Positions 1-6,191 of a DNA stretch of 6,191 bases are shown one piece after another; position 1 is the stretch's first letter, and every line of letters begins with the position of its first letter. The notes beneath the pieces are model-generated. The model was not told where the DNA came from and did no database searches. It saw only the letters and a list, made by a program, of their open reading frames with translations. Position numbers and translations under genes: made by a program. This DNA is from an uncultured Collinsella sp. (GTDB taxonomy: Bacteria > Actinomycetota > Coriobacteriia > Coriobacteriales > Coriobacteriaceae): assembly GCA_937926755.1 (NCBI GenBank), contig CALBBA010000314.1, positions 1-6,191 on the forward strand. The letters run 5' to 3'.

Positions 1-1517
1 TTACCATCACCGACGATATGGTTATCGTAGGCTTCTTCATCAGAACGGAAGGCGCGGTCGCCATTCGCAACAGTTATTACGAACTTGGCATTGATGGCGA
101 ACTGAATGATGTTGAGCTGGTGCTGTCTACCACCACGTTCAAGAAGGAAGCGTTCATCGAACGCAACATCGGTCTAGTCAAGAATCAGATTATTAATTCC
201 GGAGACCCGATCGCCGACCACTTCCATATGTACGTGATTGATAATGGCCGTACTCTTGATGCTGAGAAGCTGAGTGGTAATCGCGTTCAGGTTGTGCCGA
301 ACGATAATGTTGGCGGTGCCGGCGGTTTCACTCGCGGCATGATTACTGCCATGGAGCAGAACCCGAAGGCCACGAACATCCTGCTGATGGACGATGATGT
401 TGCGGTCTCTCCGGAGAGCATCAAGCGTACCTATAACCTGCTGCGTATTCTCAAGCCTGAGCACCGTGAAGACATGATTAGCGGCGCGATGCTGAACTAC
501 GAGATCGGCGAAGATCAGTGGGAAGACATCGGCAATATGACTCAGCAGGGCACCTTTGCCGGTTGCAAGCCGCCGCTGAGGCTGACTTTGTTCGAGGATC
601 TTGTGTACAACGAGATGTACACGCCGACCAAGTGGCAGAAGAACAACATGTACGCCGCATGGTGGTACTGCTGCATTCCGATTCCTGTAATCGAAAAGAA
701 TGGGCTGCCACTTCCTGTATTCGTCCGTTGTGACGATGCCGAGTACGGCATTCGTTGCAAGACAGGATTTATCAGCATGAACAGCCTGTGTGTATGGCAT
801 ATGTCGTTCTTTGAGCGGTACAACGCGGCCGTGGAACGGTACCAGACCACTCGTAATACGATGGTTGCGCAGGCAACATGCGGCATGGCCCCGAAGGCCG
901 ACTTCATGCATGAACTGCACAATAATATCCGGCTTGAACTGAAGAAGTTCGGCTATGCCAACGCTGAATTGTGCCTGGATGCTTTCGAAGATTTCCTTAA
1001 AGGCCCGGAATTCATCAAGAAGCCTGGACAGGCGGAGAAGAGCTTCATGGCTGCAAACCGTAATAAGGAGCAGCTTGTTGATTTTGTTACTCTGCAGACG
1101 CAGATTGATGCCGATAAGGAACTTGCTGGGTTGCGCATCAAGGACATCGACCGTCAGCTAATTGACGGTGACAAGCCGCGTAGCTTGCCTGAGCGCCTGG
1201 AGGACCTCATCACCGACAACAATCAGCGCTACTTCAAGAAGGATGGCGCTGGCTATGCTGTCATCCCGCTGCAAGGATGGCTGTACCCGGCTGGCGCGAT
1301 CCGCGGTAAGCACAAGCTCGTTGTACTTGACTGGTACAACCGCAAGGGCACCATCCGCACCAAGGATGTCAACCGCTATCAGCAGATCAAGAAGCGTTAC
1401 GCAAGAGATCTTAAGTACTATAAGGCGAATATCGAACGTCTGCGCAAGGAATATGCTGCTGCGCGCAAGGAACTGACTTCGGTGCAGTATTGGAAGCATT
1501 ACCTTAAGATGGACTGA
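1..1517 (+). CDS. GlfT2-like galactofuranosyltransferase (GT2, GT-A fold), 5' partial
   Basis: Probable cytoplasmic-face polymerase adding galactofuranose from UDP-Galf to a growing galactan. Numbering from the Met at 18: the GT-A core contains a glycine-rich NDNVGGAGGF stretch (96-104), the metal-binding DDD triad (125-127), an aromatic WW pair (215-216), CDDAEYG with the putative catalytic Asp pair (239-240), and WHM with the metal/active-site His (260-262). Order and spacing match what I recall of Mycobacterium tuberculosis GlfT2. The C-terminal ~60 residues are charged and helical, again as in GlfT2. ATG 18 is not the real start: the frame is open upstream to the window edge (TITDD precedes it), no Shine-Dalgarno site is visible, and GlfT2 proteins (~640 aa) have an N-terminal beta-rich domain of which only the end is seen here. 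About 140 residues are therefore missing. The gene ends with TGA, closely followed by a terminator. Family assignment is strong; linkage specificity (beta-1,5, beta-1,6 or both) is unknown. Confidence 0.9.
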   Translation, partial: TITDDMVIVGFFIRTEGAVAIRNSYYELGIDGELNDVELVLSTTTFKKEAFIERNIGLVKNQIINSGDPIADHFHMYVIDNGRTLDAEKLSGNRVQVVPNDNVGGAGGFTRGMITAMEQNPKATNILLMDDDVAVSPESIKRTYNLLRILKPEHREDMISGAMLNYEIGEDQWEDIGNMTQQGTFAGCKPPLRLTLFEDLVYNEMYTPTKWQKNNMYAAWWYCCIPIPVIEKNGLPLPVFVRCDDAEYGIRCKTGFISMNSLCVWHMSFFERYNAAVERYQTTRNTMVAQATCGMAPKADFMHELHNNIRLELKKFGYANAELCLDAFEDFLKGPEFIKKPGQAEKSFMAANRNKEQLVDFVTLQTQIDADKELAGLRIKDIDRQLIDGDKPRSLPERLEDLITDNNQRYFKKDGAGYAVIPLQGWLYPAGAIRGKHKLVVLDWYNRKGTIRTKDVNRYQQIKKRYARDLKYYKANIERLRKEYAAARKELTSVQYWKHYLKMD

Positions 1518-1531
1518 TCAATAGGTGTCTT

Positions 1532-1574
1532 ATGAGGAGCCGCGGCTTGCCAGGCTCCTCATTTTTTATTTTTT
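1532..1574 (+). terminator. Rho-independent terminator after the galactofuranosyltransferase gene
   Basis: A perfect 10-bp stem, ATGAGGAGCC (1532-1541) with GGCTCCTCAT (1553-1562), closes an 11-base loop. It merges into a T-rich tail (1562-1567 and 1569-1574, broken by one A). It begins 14 bases after the TGA stop. This separates the transferase transcript from the exporter genes downstream, unless read-through occurs. There is no matching A-run on the 5' side, so it looks one-directional. Confidence 0.9.
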
Positions 1575-1610
1575 GCGAAGTTGTTCGTTACGCAAAACAT
1601 TCGAGCGTCT

Positions 1611-1663
1611 AGTGACTGGATAGTGCTGATTTCCGGTTGCATATCGTGATTGGGATAGTCACT
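1611..1663 (+). repeat. Inverted repeat in the leader of the exporter operon
   Basis: AGTGACT (1611-1617) and AGTCACT (1657-1663) are perfect 7-base inverted copies separated by 39 bases. The right arm ends just before the Shine-Dalgarno site of the permease gene (AGGA, 1667-1670). It could be an operator pair or the base of a leader stem-loop. Seven bases over this distance may also be chance. I found no convincing -35/-10 pair between 1575 and 1678, although the preceding terminator implies that a promoter lies there. Confidence 0.25.
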
Positions 1664-1666
1664 GAT

Positions 1667-1681
1667 AGGATACTGCCTGTG
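1667..1681 (+). promoter_or_regulatory. Ribosome binding site that decides the permease start (AGGA, then GTG at 1679)
   Basis: AGGA at 1667-1670 lies 8 bases before GTG 1679, a good spacing. The longer alternative start, TTG 1637, has no comparable purine-rich site ahead of it and would add 14 residues (beginning with HIVIGIVTD) that are not typical of the family. Confidence 0.6.
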
Positions 1682-2515
1682 AAACAGTTGGCGAAAAGTT
1701 TAGCAAGCAGGTACGGATATGCTTGGACCGTACTGCGGGGTTTAGTAAAAACGGATTTTAAGCTGCGCTATCAGGGCTCTTTCCTAGGTATTGCCTGGTC
1801 GGTGCTGAAACCGTTGATGATGTTCTGCGTAATGTACGTGGTATTCGGCAAGTTTCTGCGTATGTCCGATGGCACACCAACATATCCTGTGGTTCTGCTT
1901 CTGGGCATCAGCTCGTGGCAGTTCGTAACTGAATCCACTAACGTTGGTCTGCGAGCGGTTGTAGATCGTGGTGATTTGTTGCGGAAGATTCATTTCCCTA
2001 ATTACATTGTGGTGGTTTCCGCAACGGTTGGTGCTTTGATCAGCTACGCCATCAACTTGGTGGTTGTATTTGTCTTTGCACTTATCGCGCGTGTGCAGTT
2101 CACTTGGCGCGTTGTTCTTCTGCCGTTCAGCATAGTCGAGCTATATGCCATTACGTTGGCGGTAACGCTGCTGATGTCAACGATGTATGTCTATTTCCGT
2201 GATATTGCGCATATCTGGGAAGTGCTTCAGCAGCTGGTGTTCTACGGCATGCCTATCATTTATCCGCTTACCTTTGTGACTGATCGTGGTGGTTGGATTG
2301 CCGATGTGGCCCGCTTGGAATTGCTGAATCCTTTTGCCCAAACCATTCAGGACATTCGCCATAATTTCATTGCGCCGGAGACTCAGCCAACAATCTGGAA
2401 TCAGTTCGGTAATTGGGGAGTGAAGCTTTTCCCCCTGTTCCTTACTGTTGTCTTGCTTTGGCTTGGCATTTATCTTTTCCGTCGTAACAGCCGTAAATTC
2501 GCGGAGGTCATGTAA
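1679..2515 (+). CDS. Wzm-type permease of a polysaccharide ABC exporter (ABC-2 family)
   Basis: Membrane half of an ABC transporter that moves a finished, lipid-linked polysaccharide from the cytoplasm to the outside; it belongs with the TagG/Wzm/RfbD group. From GTG 1679 it is 278 residues, a normal length (about 260-290). The cytoplasmic N-terminus has the family hallmark KTDFKLRYQGSFLGIAW (24-40), an amphipathic interface region leading into the first membrane span. About six hydrophobic spans follow, roughly at 36-60, 69-87, 108-137, 145-170, 180-200 and 248-267. YFRDI (172-176), the MPIIYP stretch (191-196) and LNP (216-218) are typical conserved sites. The C-terminus is short and basic. 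The stop overlaps the next gene's start (TAATG), indicating translational coupling with its ATPase. The GTG start is preferred over TTG 1637 because of the AGGA site. Family call is firm; the substrate is inferred from the neighbouring Galf transferase. Confidence 0.92.
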   Translation: MKQLAKSLASRYGYAWTVLRGLVKTDFKLRYQGSFLGIAWSVLKPLMMFCVMYVVFGKFLRMSDGTPTYPVVLLLGISSWQFVTESTNVGLRAVVDRGDLLRKIHFPNYIVVVSATVGALISYAINLVVVFVFALIARVQFTWRVVLLPFSIVELYAITLAVTLLMSTMYVYFRDIAHIWEVLQQLVFYGMPIIYPLTFVTDRGGWIADVARLELLNPFAQTIQDIRHNFIAPETQPTIWNQFGNWGVKLFPLFLTVVLLWLGIYLFRRNSRKFAEVM

Positions 2516-3804
2516 TGTCTGAGAAAAACGAGTCAGTAGAATTCGATTACTCCAAGAACCCGGTCGTCCTTTCGGCAACGCATGTCTCCAAAAGCTTCAA
2601 ATTGCCGACAGAACAGGCAACCGGTCTGAAGCAGGCTGTTATTAATTGGGCCAAGGGCATCAAGGGCTATAAAAAGCAGACGGTACTTAAAGACGTCAGT
2701 TTTGAAGTGCACCAAGGCGAGTTCTTTGGCATCGTGGGTCGCAATGGCGGCGGTAAATCGACGTTGCTGAAGCTGATTTCTCAGATTTATTACCCCGATG
2801 AGGGCAGCATTCAGGTTCAGGGCAAATTGGTGCCGTTCATTGAGCTTGGCGTGGGATTCAATCCGGAACTGACCGGTAGGGAAAACGTCTACCTAAACGG
2901 AGCTTTGCTGGGCTTTACCAGGGAACAAGTCGATGCGATGTACGACGATATTGTCGAATTCGCCGAGCTTGACGAGTTCATGGATCAGAAGCTCAAGAAC
3001 TACTCCTCGGGCATGCAGGTTCGTCTTGCCTTTTCCGTGGCGATCAAGGCCCAGGGAGACATCCTGGTATTGGATGAGGTTCTGGCCGTTGGTGATGAGG
3101 CTTTCCAACGGAAGTGCAACGACTATTTCACGGAAATCAAGAAGGACCCGACAAAGACCGTGATCCTGGTCACGCATGATATGAGTGCTGTCAAGCGGTA
3201 TTGCACTCGTGCCATGTTTATCCAGGATGGTGTGGTTGCCGCGATTGGCGATCGTGAAACAGTCGCAGAGAAATACACTCTTGCTAATCTTGAAGCGGAA
3301 GAGAAGAAGCAGACGAAGCGCAAGAAGATTATCGCCGAGAACGAGAATGAGTACCCCAATGGCTTGAATGCTCGTTGCCCGTTGCTGCGGACATATGGGG
3401 TTTCTCCTCTAATTTTGAAGAGTTCTGACACGTTCAAGTTCGCCGTTGAATATCAGTACGATGAGCCGGGCGACTTCTACTTGGCCATTGCTATGCATGA
3501 TGTCCGGCGCGGAGGTATTACCTACGATACCGGCGCAAAGACCATCAAGATGGAAAAGCATGGGCATCAGACGGTGTATTTCGAGCTGCCTTTGAACCTC
3601 TTCAATGACGGGGAGTTCCGTCTGATTACATCATTGCGTACTCCTACGCCAGGTGATGACAGCATGACGGATGCGGTGGCGGTGGCATTGGACGAGAATG
3701 CCTGCACCTTCGTGATTCGCGACGCACGTAATCGAAACTACGCCTTGCTTAGCGATAGGGCAATGACGATTACGCAGATCGATAAGCCGGAAGGGGAAAA
3801 ATAG
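2515..3804 (+). CDS. Wzt-type polysaccharide ABC exporter ATPase with C-terminal glycan-recognition-like domain
   Basis: Nucleotide-binding half of the exporter, powering polysaccharide export with the permease just upstream. The 429 residues fall in two parts. The ABC domain (about 10-250) has Walker A GRNGGGKST (75-83), the family-typical ELGVGFNPELTGREN segment (110-124) near the Q-loop position, signature SSGMQ (164-168), Walker B ILVLDE (183-188), D-loop AVGDEAF and switch His in THD (His 221). A highly charged linker (about 262-275, rich in E and K) leads to a beta-rich region (about 285-425). That region sits where Wzt proteins of the E. coli O9a type carry their O-antigen-binding domain; plain TagH/RfbE-like ATPases end near 260. 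The start is well set: GGAGG at 2503-2507 lies 7 bases before ATG 2515, inside the permease's last codons. ATPase identity is very sure. The C-terminal domain as a polymer or end-group reader is inferred from length and position. Confidence 0.93.
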   Translation: MSEKNESVEFDYSKNPVVLSATHVSKSFKLPTEQATGLKQAVINWAKGIKGYKKQTVLKDVSFEVHQGEFFGIVGRNGGGKSTLLKLISQIYYPDEGSIQVQGKLVPFIELGVGFNPELTGRENVYLNGALLGFTREQVDAMYDDIVEFAELDEFMDQKLKNYSSGMQVRLAFSVAIKAQGDILVLDEVLAVGDEAFQRKCNDYFTEIKKDPTKTVILVTHDMSAVKRYCTRAMFIQDGVVAAIGDRETVAEKYTLANLEAEEKKQTKRKKIIAENENEYPNGLNARCPLLRTYGVSPLILKSSDTFKFAVEYQYDEPGDFYLAIAMHDVRRGGITYDTGAKTIKMEKHGHQTVYFELPLNLFNDGEFRLITSLRTPTPGDDSMTDAVAVALDENACTFVIRDARNRNYALLSDRAMTITQIDKPEGEK

Positions 3805-3842
3805 GGTGGCTTACCTAAACCACAAGGCGTAAGTTTCAACAG

Positions 3843-3876
3843 TGCCGGGCATCATGCATGATACCCGGCATTTTTT
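3843..3876 (+). terminator. Rho-independent terminator after the exporter operon
   Basis: TGCCGGG (3843-3849) pairs with CCCGGCA (3864-3870) and is followed at once by six T (3871-3876). After one C/A mismatch the stem can continue into the 12-base palindrome ATCATGCATGAT (3851-3862), leaving a tight loop. It lies about 40 bases after the ATPase stop and ends the permease-ATPase transcript. The GH2 gene downstream must therefore have its own promoter. Confidence 0.92.
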
Positions 3877-3913
3877 GCAGGATACAGGCTGATTAAAAGC
3901 CATTATGACATGC

Positions 3914-3959
3914 GTACAACGTCACACTACTATCCAACCTAAGTTGTACCCTTTTACAA
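3914..3959 (+). promoter_or_regulatory. Cluster of inverted TTGTAC-type half-sites upstream of the GH2 gene
   Basis: Three related half-sites occur in 46 bases: GTACAAC (3914-3920), its exact inverse GTTGTAC (3943-3949), and TACAA (3955-3959), which is inverse to the TTGTA in the middle site. Centres of the second and third lie about 11 bases apart, near one helical turn; the first two lie 29 apart. This resembles a binding region for a dimeric or tetrameric regulator. No regulator gene is in the window, so the factor is unknown, and the pattern may be partly chance. Confidence 0.35.
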
Positions 3960-3989
3960 AGGCATGACTTGGCATAGAGTGGCAAGTCA
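3953..3989 (+). promoter_or_regulatory. Possible promoter overlapped by a 25-base dyad, ahead of the GH2 gene
   Basis: TTTACA (3953-3958) resembles a -35 box. TAGAGT (3975-3980), 16 bases later, resembles a weak -10 box. The -10 lies inside an imperfect dyad whose arms are TGACTTG (3965-3971) and CAAGTCA (3983-3989), exact inverse copies, with a few further inner pairs. A dyad over the -10 and start region is the usual place for a repressor site controlling a sugar-hydrolase gene. The predicted leader to ATG 4060 would be about 70 bases. The dyad is directly visible; the promoter assignment is a judgement from weak boxes. Confidence 0.4.
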
Positions 3990-4047
3990 CTGCTCCTTAT
4001 GAGCATGTAGGGGGGTCTTTATGTGCTCAGGAAAAGAAAAGAAGTGT

Positions 4048-4062
4048 AGGAGAAAGAGTATG
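4048..4062 (+). promoter_or_regulatory. Ribosome binding site deciding the GH2 start (AGGAGA, then ATG 4060)
   Basis: AGGAGA (4048-4053) lies 6 bases before ATG 4060. An in-frame ATG at 4021 would add MCSGKEKKCRRKS and is preceded only by a G-run (4010-4015). Starting at 4060 places a short basic MRRK segment directly before the hydrophobic stretch, as a secretion signal needs. Confidence 0.7.
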
Positions 4063-6191
4063 AGACGGAAGTATTTTGCGTCCATAGTGGCTGTTGCCAT
4101 GCTTGCCGCAGGTGTTCCTTGTGCGCAGGCAGAAGAGCTGGATGCGAACACTGCCCAGACGACCGATAGCCAGATTGTTCAGAACGAAACTCAAAATAAC
4201 GGCTCTTCCAACGAAGCAGCCGAAAGCGCGCTGAACGCTTCGGCAGATAATCAGATTGCCGGTCGAACGGTTGAAAACATTGATAAGGGATGGACCTTCT
4301 CCAAGAACGATGCAAGCATGGAAGGATGAACCTTTCCCACCGGCGCATCTGAGGGGACTATCGATCTGCCACATTCATGGGATTACGCGCACCCTACGAT
4401 GTCGTATATCCCTCAGAACAATCGGAAAACCGTTACGTACAGCAAGCAACTGGATGTTGCCAAGTACCACGGAAAGAACCTATTCATCAAGTTCTATGGC
4501 TCGAACAAGAACACTACGGTGAAGGTCGATGGTCAGGAAGTGGGCACCCATGTCGGTGGTTACTCTGCTTTTATCTTCGATCTGACCAAGTATGTACAGG
4601 ACAAGGACTCCGTTGCTCTCACCGTTGACGTGACCAATGTCGATACGGTTTCCATCCCGATTAACGTCGATTACACGCAGTTCTCGGGCATCTACCGTGA
4701 TGTTGAGCTCATTGCGTTGCCCAACCAGTACATTTCCACCGAGAACAAGGGCAGCTCTGGCGTCTTTGTGGATTACAAGCTTAACGGCAACAATGCGTCC
4801 GTAAACACGCGAGTAGACGTTACCAACAAGGCCACGGAAGCTGCAAACCTTGTCCTGAAAACGACTATTTCGGATAATGCCGGAAATGTTGTGAGTGAAC
4901 AGAGCTCTGATATCCAAGTTAGTGCTGGAACTGAATCCGCAGAGCAGAAGCTGGACCAGCAGCTCACCAACGTTCACCGTTGGAACGGACGGACTGACCC
5001 CTACCTGTATACGATGAACGTCTCCCTGCAGGATGCCGCCGGTCATGTGTTGGACACAGAGAGCACGAAGATTGGTTTCCGTACGTTCAAGGTTTCCAAC
5101 GGTAAGGCATACCTGAACGGTAAACAGATCGAAATCCATGGCGTGGGCTACCACCAGGACCGTGAAGGTGTGGGCAATGCCGTTTCCCGTGATCAGATGG
5201 CTCAGGATATCGACACCATGCTTGATATGGGCGTGAACGCCGTTCGTACGTCGCATTATCCGCACGATCCTGCCTTCTACGAGATGGCCGATGAAAAGGG
5301 TCTGCTGGTATATTGCGAGATTCCGTACTACCTGATTTATTCGAAGGCGGATTCCTACAAGAACTCGATTACGAACCAGCTCACAGAGATGATCCGTCAG
5401 GGGTACAACTATCCTTCGATCGTTATGTGGGGTGTACAGAACGAGGTTCGTTATAGCGAGCAGTTCGCAAGTTATGGACCTGATTTCAAAGTAACCGAAG
5501 ACGAGCTTGTTGCATTTAACTCTGCGCTTGTTGATCTGGCTCATCAGGAAGATCCCAATCGCTTGATCGTGCAGGCAAACATCGATGGTGCCGATGCGGT
5601 CAACACCTCCGCAAAGTGGAGTTCCAAGATTGATCTTACTGGCATGAACCTTTATGTCGGCTTCAAGAGTCCAGTGCGGAATGCAGATGCTGCTGGGCAC
5701 AAGAAGCTCGTGGAATCGCTGACCAATAAGATGAACAACTATCAGCAGGTTCTTGGTGCCGATTCCATGATGCTTTCCGAATATGGTGCCGGTGCCAATA
5801 TCGACCAGCATACGGAAGTGGACGGTTCTTTCTCTTGGAATGGTGCTTCGGATGCCAATGGCGATAAGCACTATGAGGAATATCAGTCCTACCTGCTGGA
5901 AGCGTACTGGGATTATATTCAGCACAGCACGAATGTCGCTGCAAGCTTCGTCTGGAACATGTTCGACTTCTCGTCGTACCGCAATGCCGGTGGCAAGGAA
6001 CGCCTCAACACCAAGGGTCTGCTGTGCTATGACCATGTGACGAAGAAGGATGCCTACTACTTCTTTAAGGCGAACTGGAACAAGAGCGACAAGTTCGTGT
6101 ACCTCACCAGCAAGCGATTCACCCAGAGGAACAAGCCCACTCAGCAAATCAAGGCTTACTCGAACTGCGATAATGCCGAGCTGTTCCTTAA
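4060..6191 (+). pseudogene. Secreted GH2 beta-galactosidase-type glycosidase interrupted by an in-frame TGA; 3' partial
   Basis: One reading frame from ATG 4060 encodes a signal peptide (MRRK, hydrophobic 5-20, AQA|EE cleavage near 24) and a polar Asn/Ser/Ala-rich linker to about 67. Then come a GH2 jelly-roll domain (about 70-224, with GWTF at 77-80, LPHSW at 103-107 and FSGIYRDVEL at 208-217), an Ig-like domain (about 230-345) and a TIM barrel (about 346-640). The frame runs off the window at codon 710, in what looks like a further beta-sandwich domain (AYSNCDNAELFL). Both catalytic residues are present: acid/base Glu 462 in SIVMWGVQNE and nucleophile Glu 574 in LSEYG. The GH2 signature NAVRTSHYP (393-401) is intact. 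Codon 90 (4327-4329) is TGA, splitting the jelly roll; no other stop occurs in the 620 codons that follow. TGA is a normal stop here, since it ends the transferase gene. It is a recent nonsense mutation, a sequence error, or a leaky stop. GH2 also includes galactofuranosidases and glucuronidases, so the exact substrate is open. Confidence 0.85.
4327..4329 (+). other. In-frame TGA (codon 90) disrupting the GH2 gene
   Basis: GGA TGA ACC interrupts the GH2 frame between GWTFSKNDASMEG and TFPTGASEG...LPHSW. The frame is the same on both sides, so this is a point change and not a frameshift. A single G-to-A change from TGG (Trp) would explain it, though other one-base origins (for example CGA or AGA, Arg) are possible. 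No Shine-Dalgarno-led restart is obvious soon after it; the first in-frame ATG (4399) lacks one and would yield a product without a signal peptide. Confidence 0.9.

Noticed and set aside
18..20. ATG 18 as the true start of the galactofuranosyltransferase
   Set aside because: The frame is open to the window edge, there is no Shine-Dalgarno site, and the family has an N-terminal domain of which only the end is seen here.
174..920. Open frame of 248 codons on the - strand opposite the galactofuranosyltransferase
   Set aside because: It is opposite conserved GlfT2 active-site motifs, has no recognisable domain, and lacks gene-like context.
1637..1639. TTG 1637 as the permease start (292 residues)
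   Set aside because: No ribosome binding site of note precedes it, and GTG 1679 has AGGA at a good distance and gives a family-typical N-terminus.
4108..4135. Lipoprotein signal around the Cys near residue 21 of the GH2 protein
   Set aside because: The residues before Cys are GVP, which does not fit a lipobox. The AQA|EE site right after fits ordinary signal peptidase cleavage.
4021..4329. A complete small protein of 102 residues starting at ATG 4021
   Set aside because: The same frame continues after the TGA as a full GH2 enzyme, and GWTF just before the stop is part of the GH2 jelly roll. This is the broken N-terminus of a larger protein, and ATG 4060 is the better start.
4327..4329. TGA read as selenocysteine
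   Set aside because: No convincing selenocysteine insertion hairpin was seen just after it, the site lies in a sugar-binding domain with no redox role, and GH2 enzymes are not known selenoproteins.
4480..6147. Long open frame of 555 codons on the - strand across the GH2 gene
   Set aside because: It lies wholly inside the GH2 reading frame, which shows recognisable GH2 motifs and catalytic residues on the + strand. The antisense translation shows no recognisable domain, so it is a codon-bias shadow.

Overview
The window carries four genes, all on the + strand. They look like part of a cell-surface polysaccharide locus of a Gram-positive actinobacterium. Bifidobacterium is my best guess, with another gut actinobacterium such as a coriobacterium as the alternative. 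The reasons are a GlfT2-type galactofuranosyltransferase (a family best known from actinobacteria), purine-rich Shine-Dalgarno sites, a moderately GC-rich sequence, and a secreted family GH2 glycosidase with a basic, Ala-rich signal peptide. The genus is an inference; no rRNA or other marker gene is present.

Layout. Positions 1-1517 hold the 3' part of a GlfT2-like galactofuranan polymerase that enters from upstream of the window. A strong rho-independent terminator follows at 1532-1574, then about 100 bases of leader. Positions 1679-3804 hold a two-gene ABC-2 polysaccharide exporter: a Wzm-type permease and a Wzt-type ATPase with a C-terminal carbohydrate-recognition-like extension, joined by a TAATG stop/start overlap. 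A second rho-independent terminator lies at 3843-3876. The intergenic region from there to 4059 contains inverted TTGTAC-type half-sites and a 25-base imperfect dyad overlapping a possible promoter. The rest of the window, 4060-6191, reads as one secreted GH2 beta-galactosidase-type glycosidase that leaves the window at its 3' end. It is broken by a single in-frame TGA at 4327-4329, after 89 codons.

How the genes may work together. The transferase would extend a galactofuranose polymer from UDP-Galf on a lipid carrier at the cytoplasmic face. The Wzm/Wzt pair would export the finished chain, with the extra Wzt domain reading the polymer or its end. This is the logic of mycobacterial galactan assembly. 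In bifidobacteria a natural candidate product is the galactofuranan chain of the glycerophosphate-bearing lipoglycan described from B. bifidum. The neighbouring GH2 enzyme could trim or harvest a galactose- or galactofuranose-containing glycan, but its substrate cannot be read from this sequence.

Most notable points: the lone nonsense codon in an otherwise intact GH2 gene, the pairing of a Galf polymerase with its own exporter, and the dyad-rich control region ahead of the GH2 gene.
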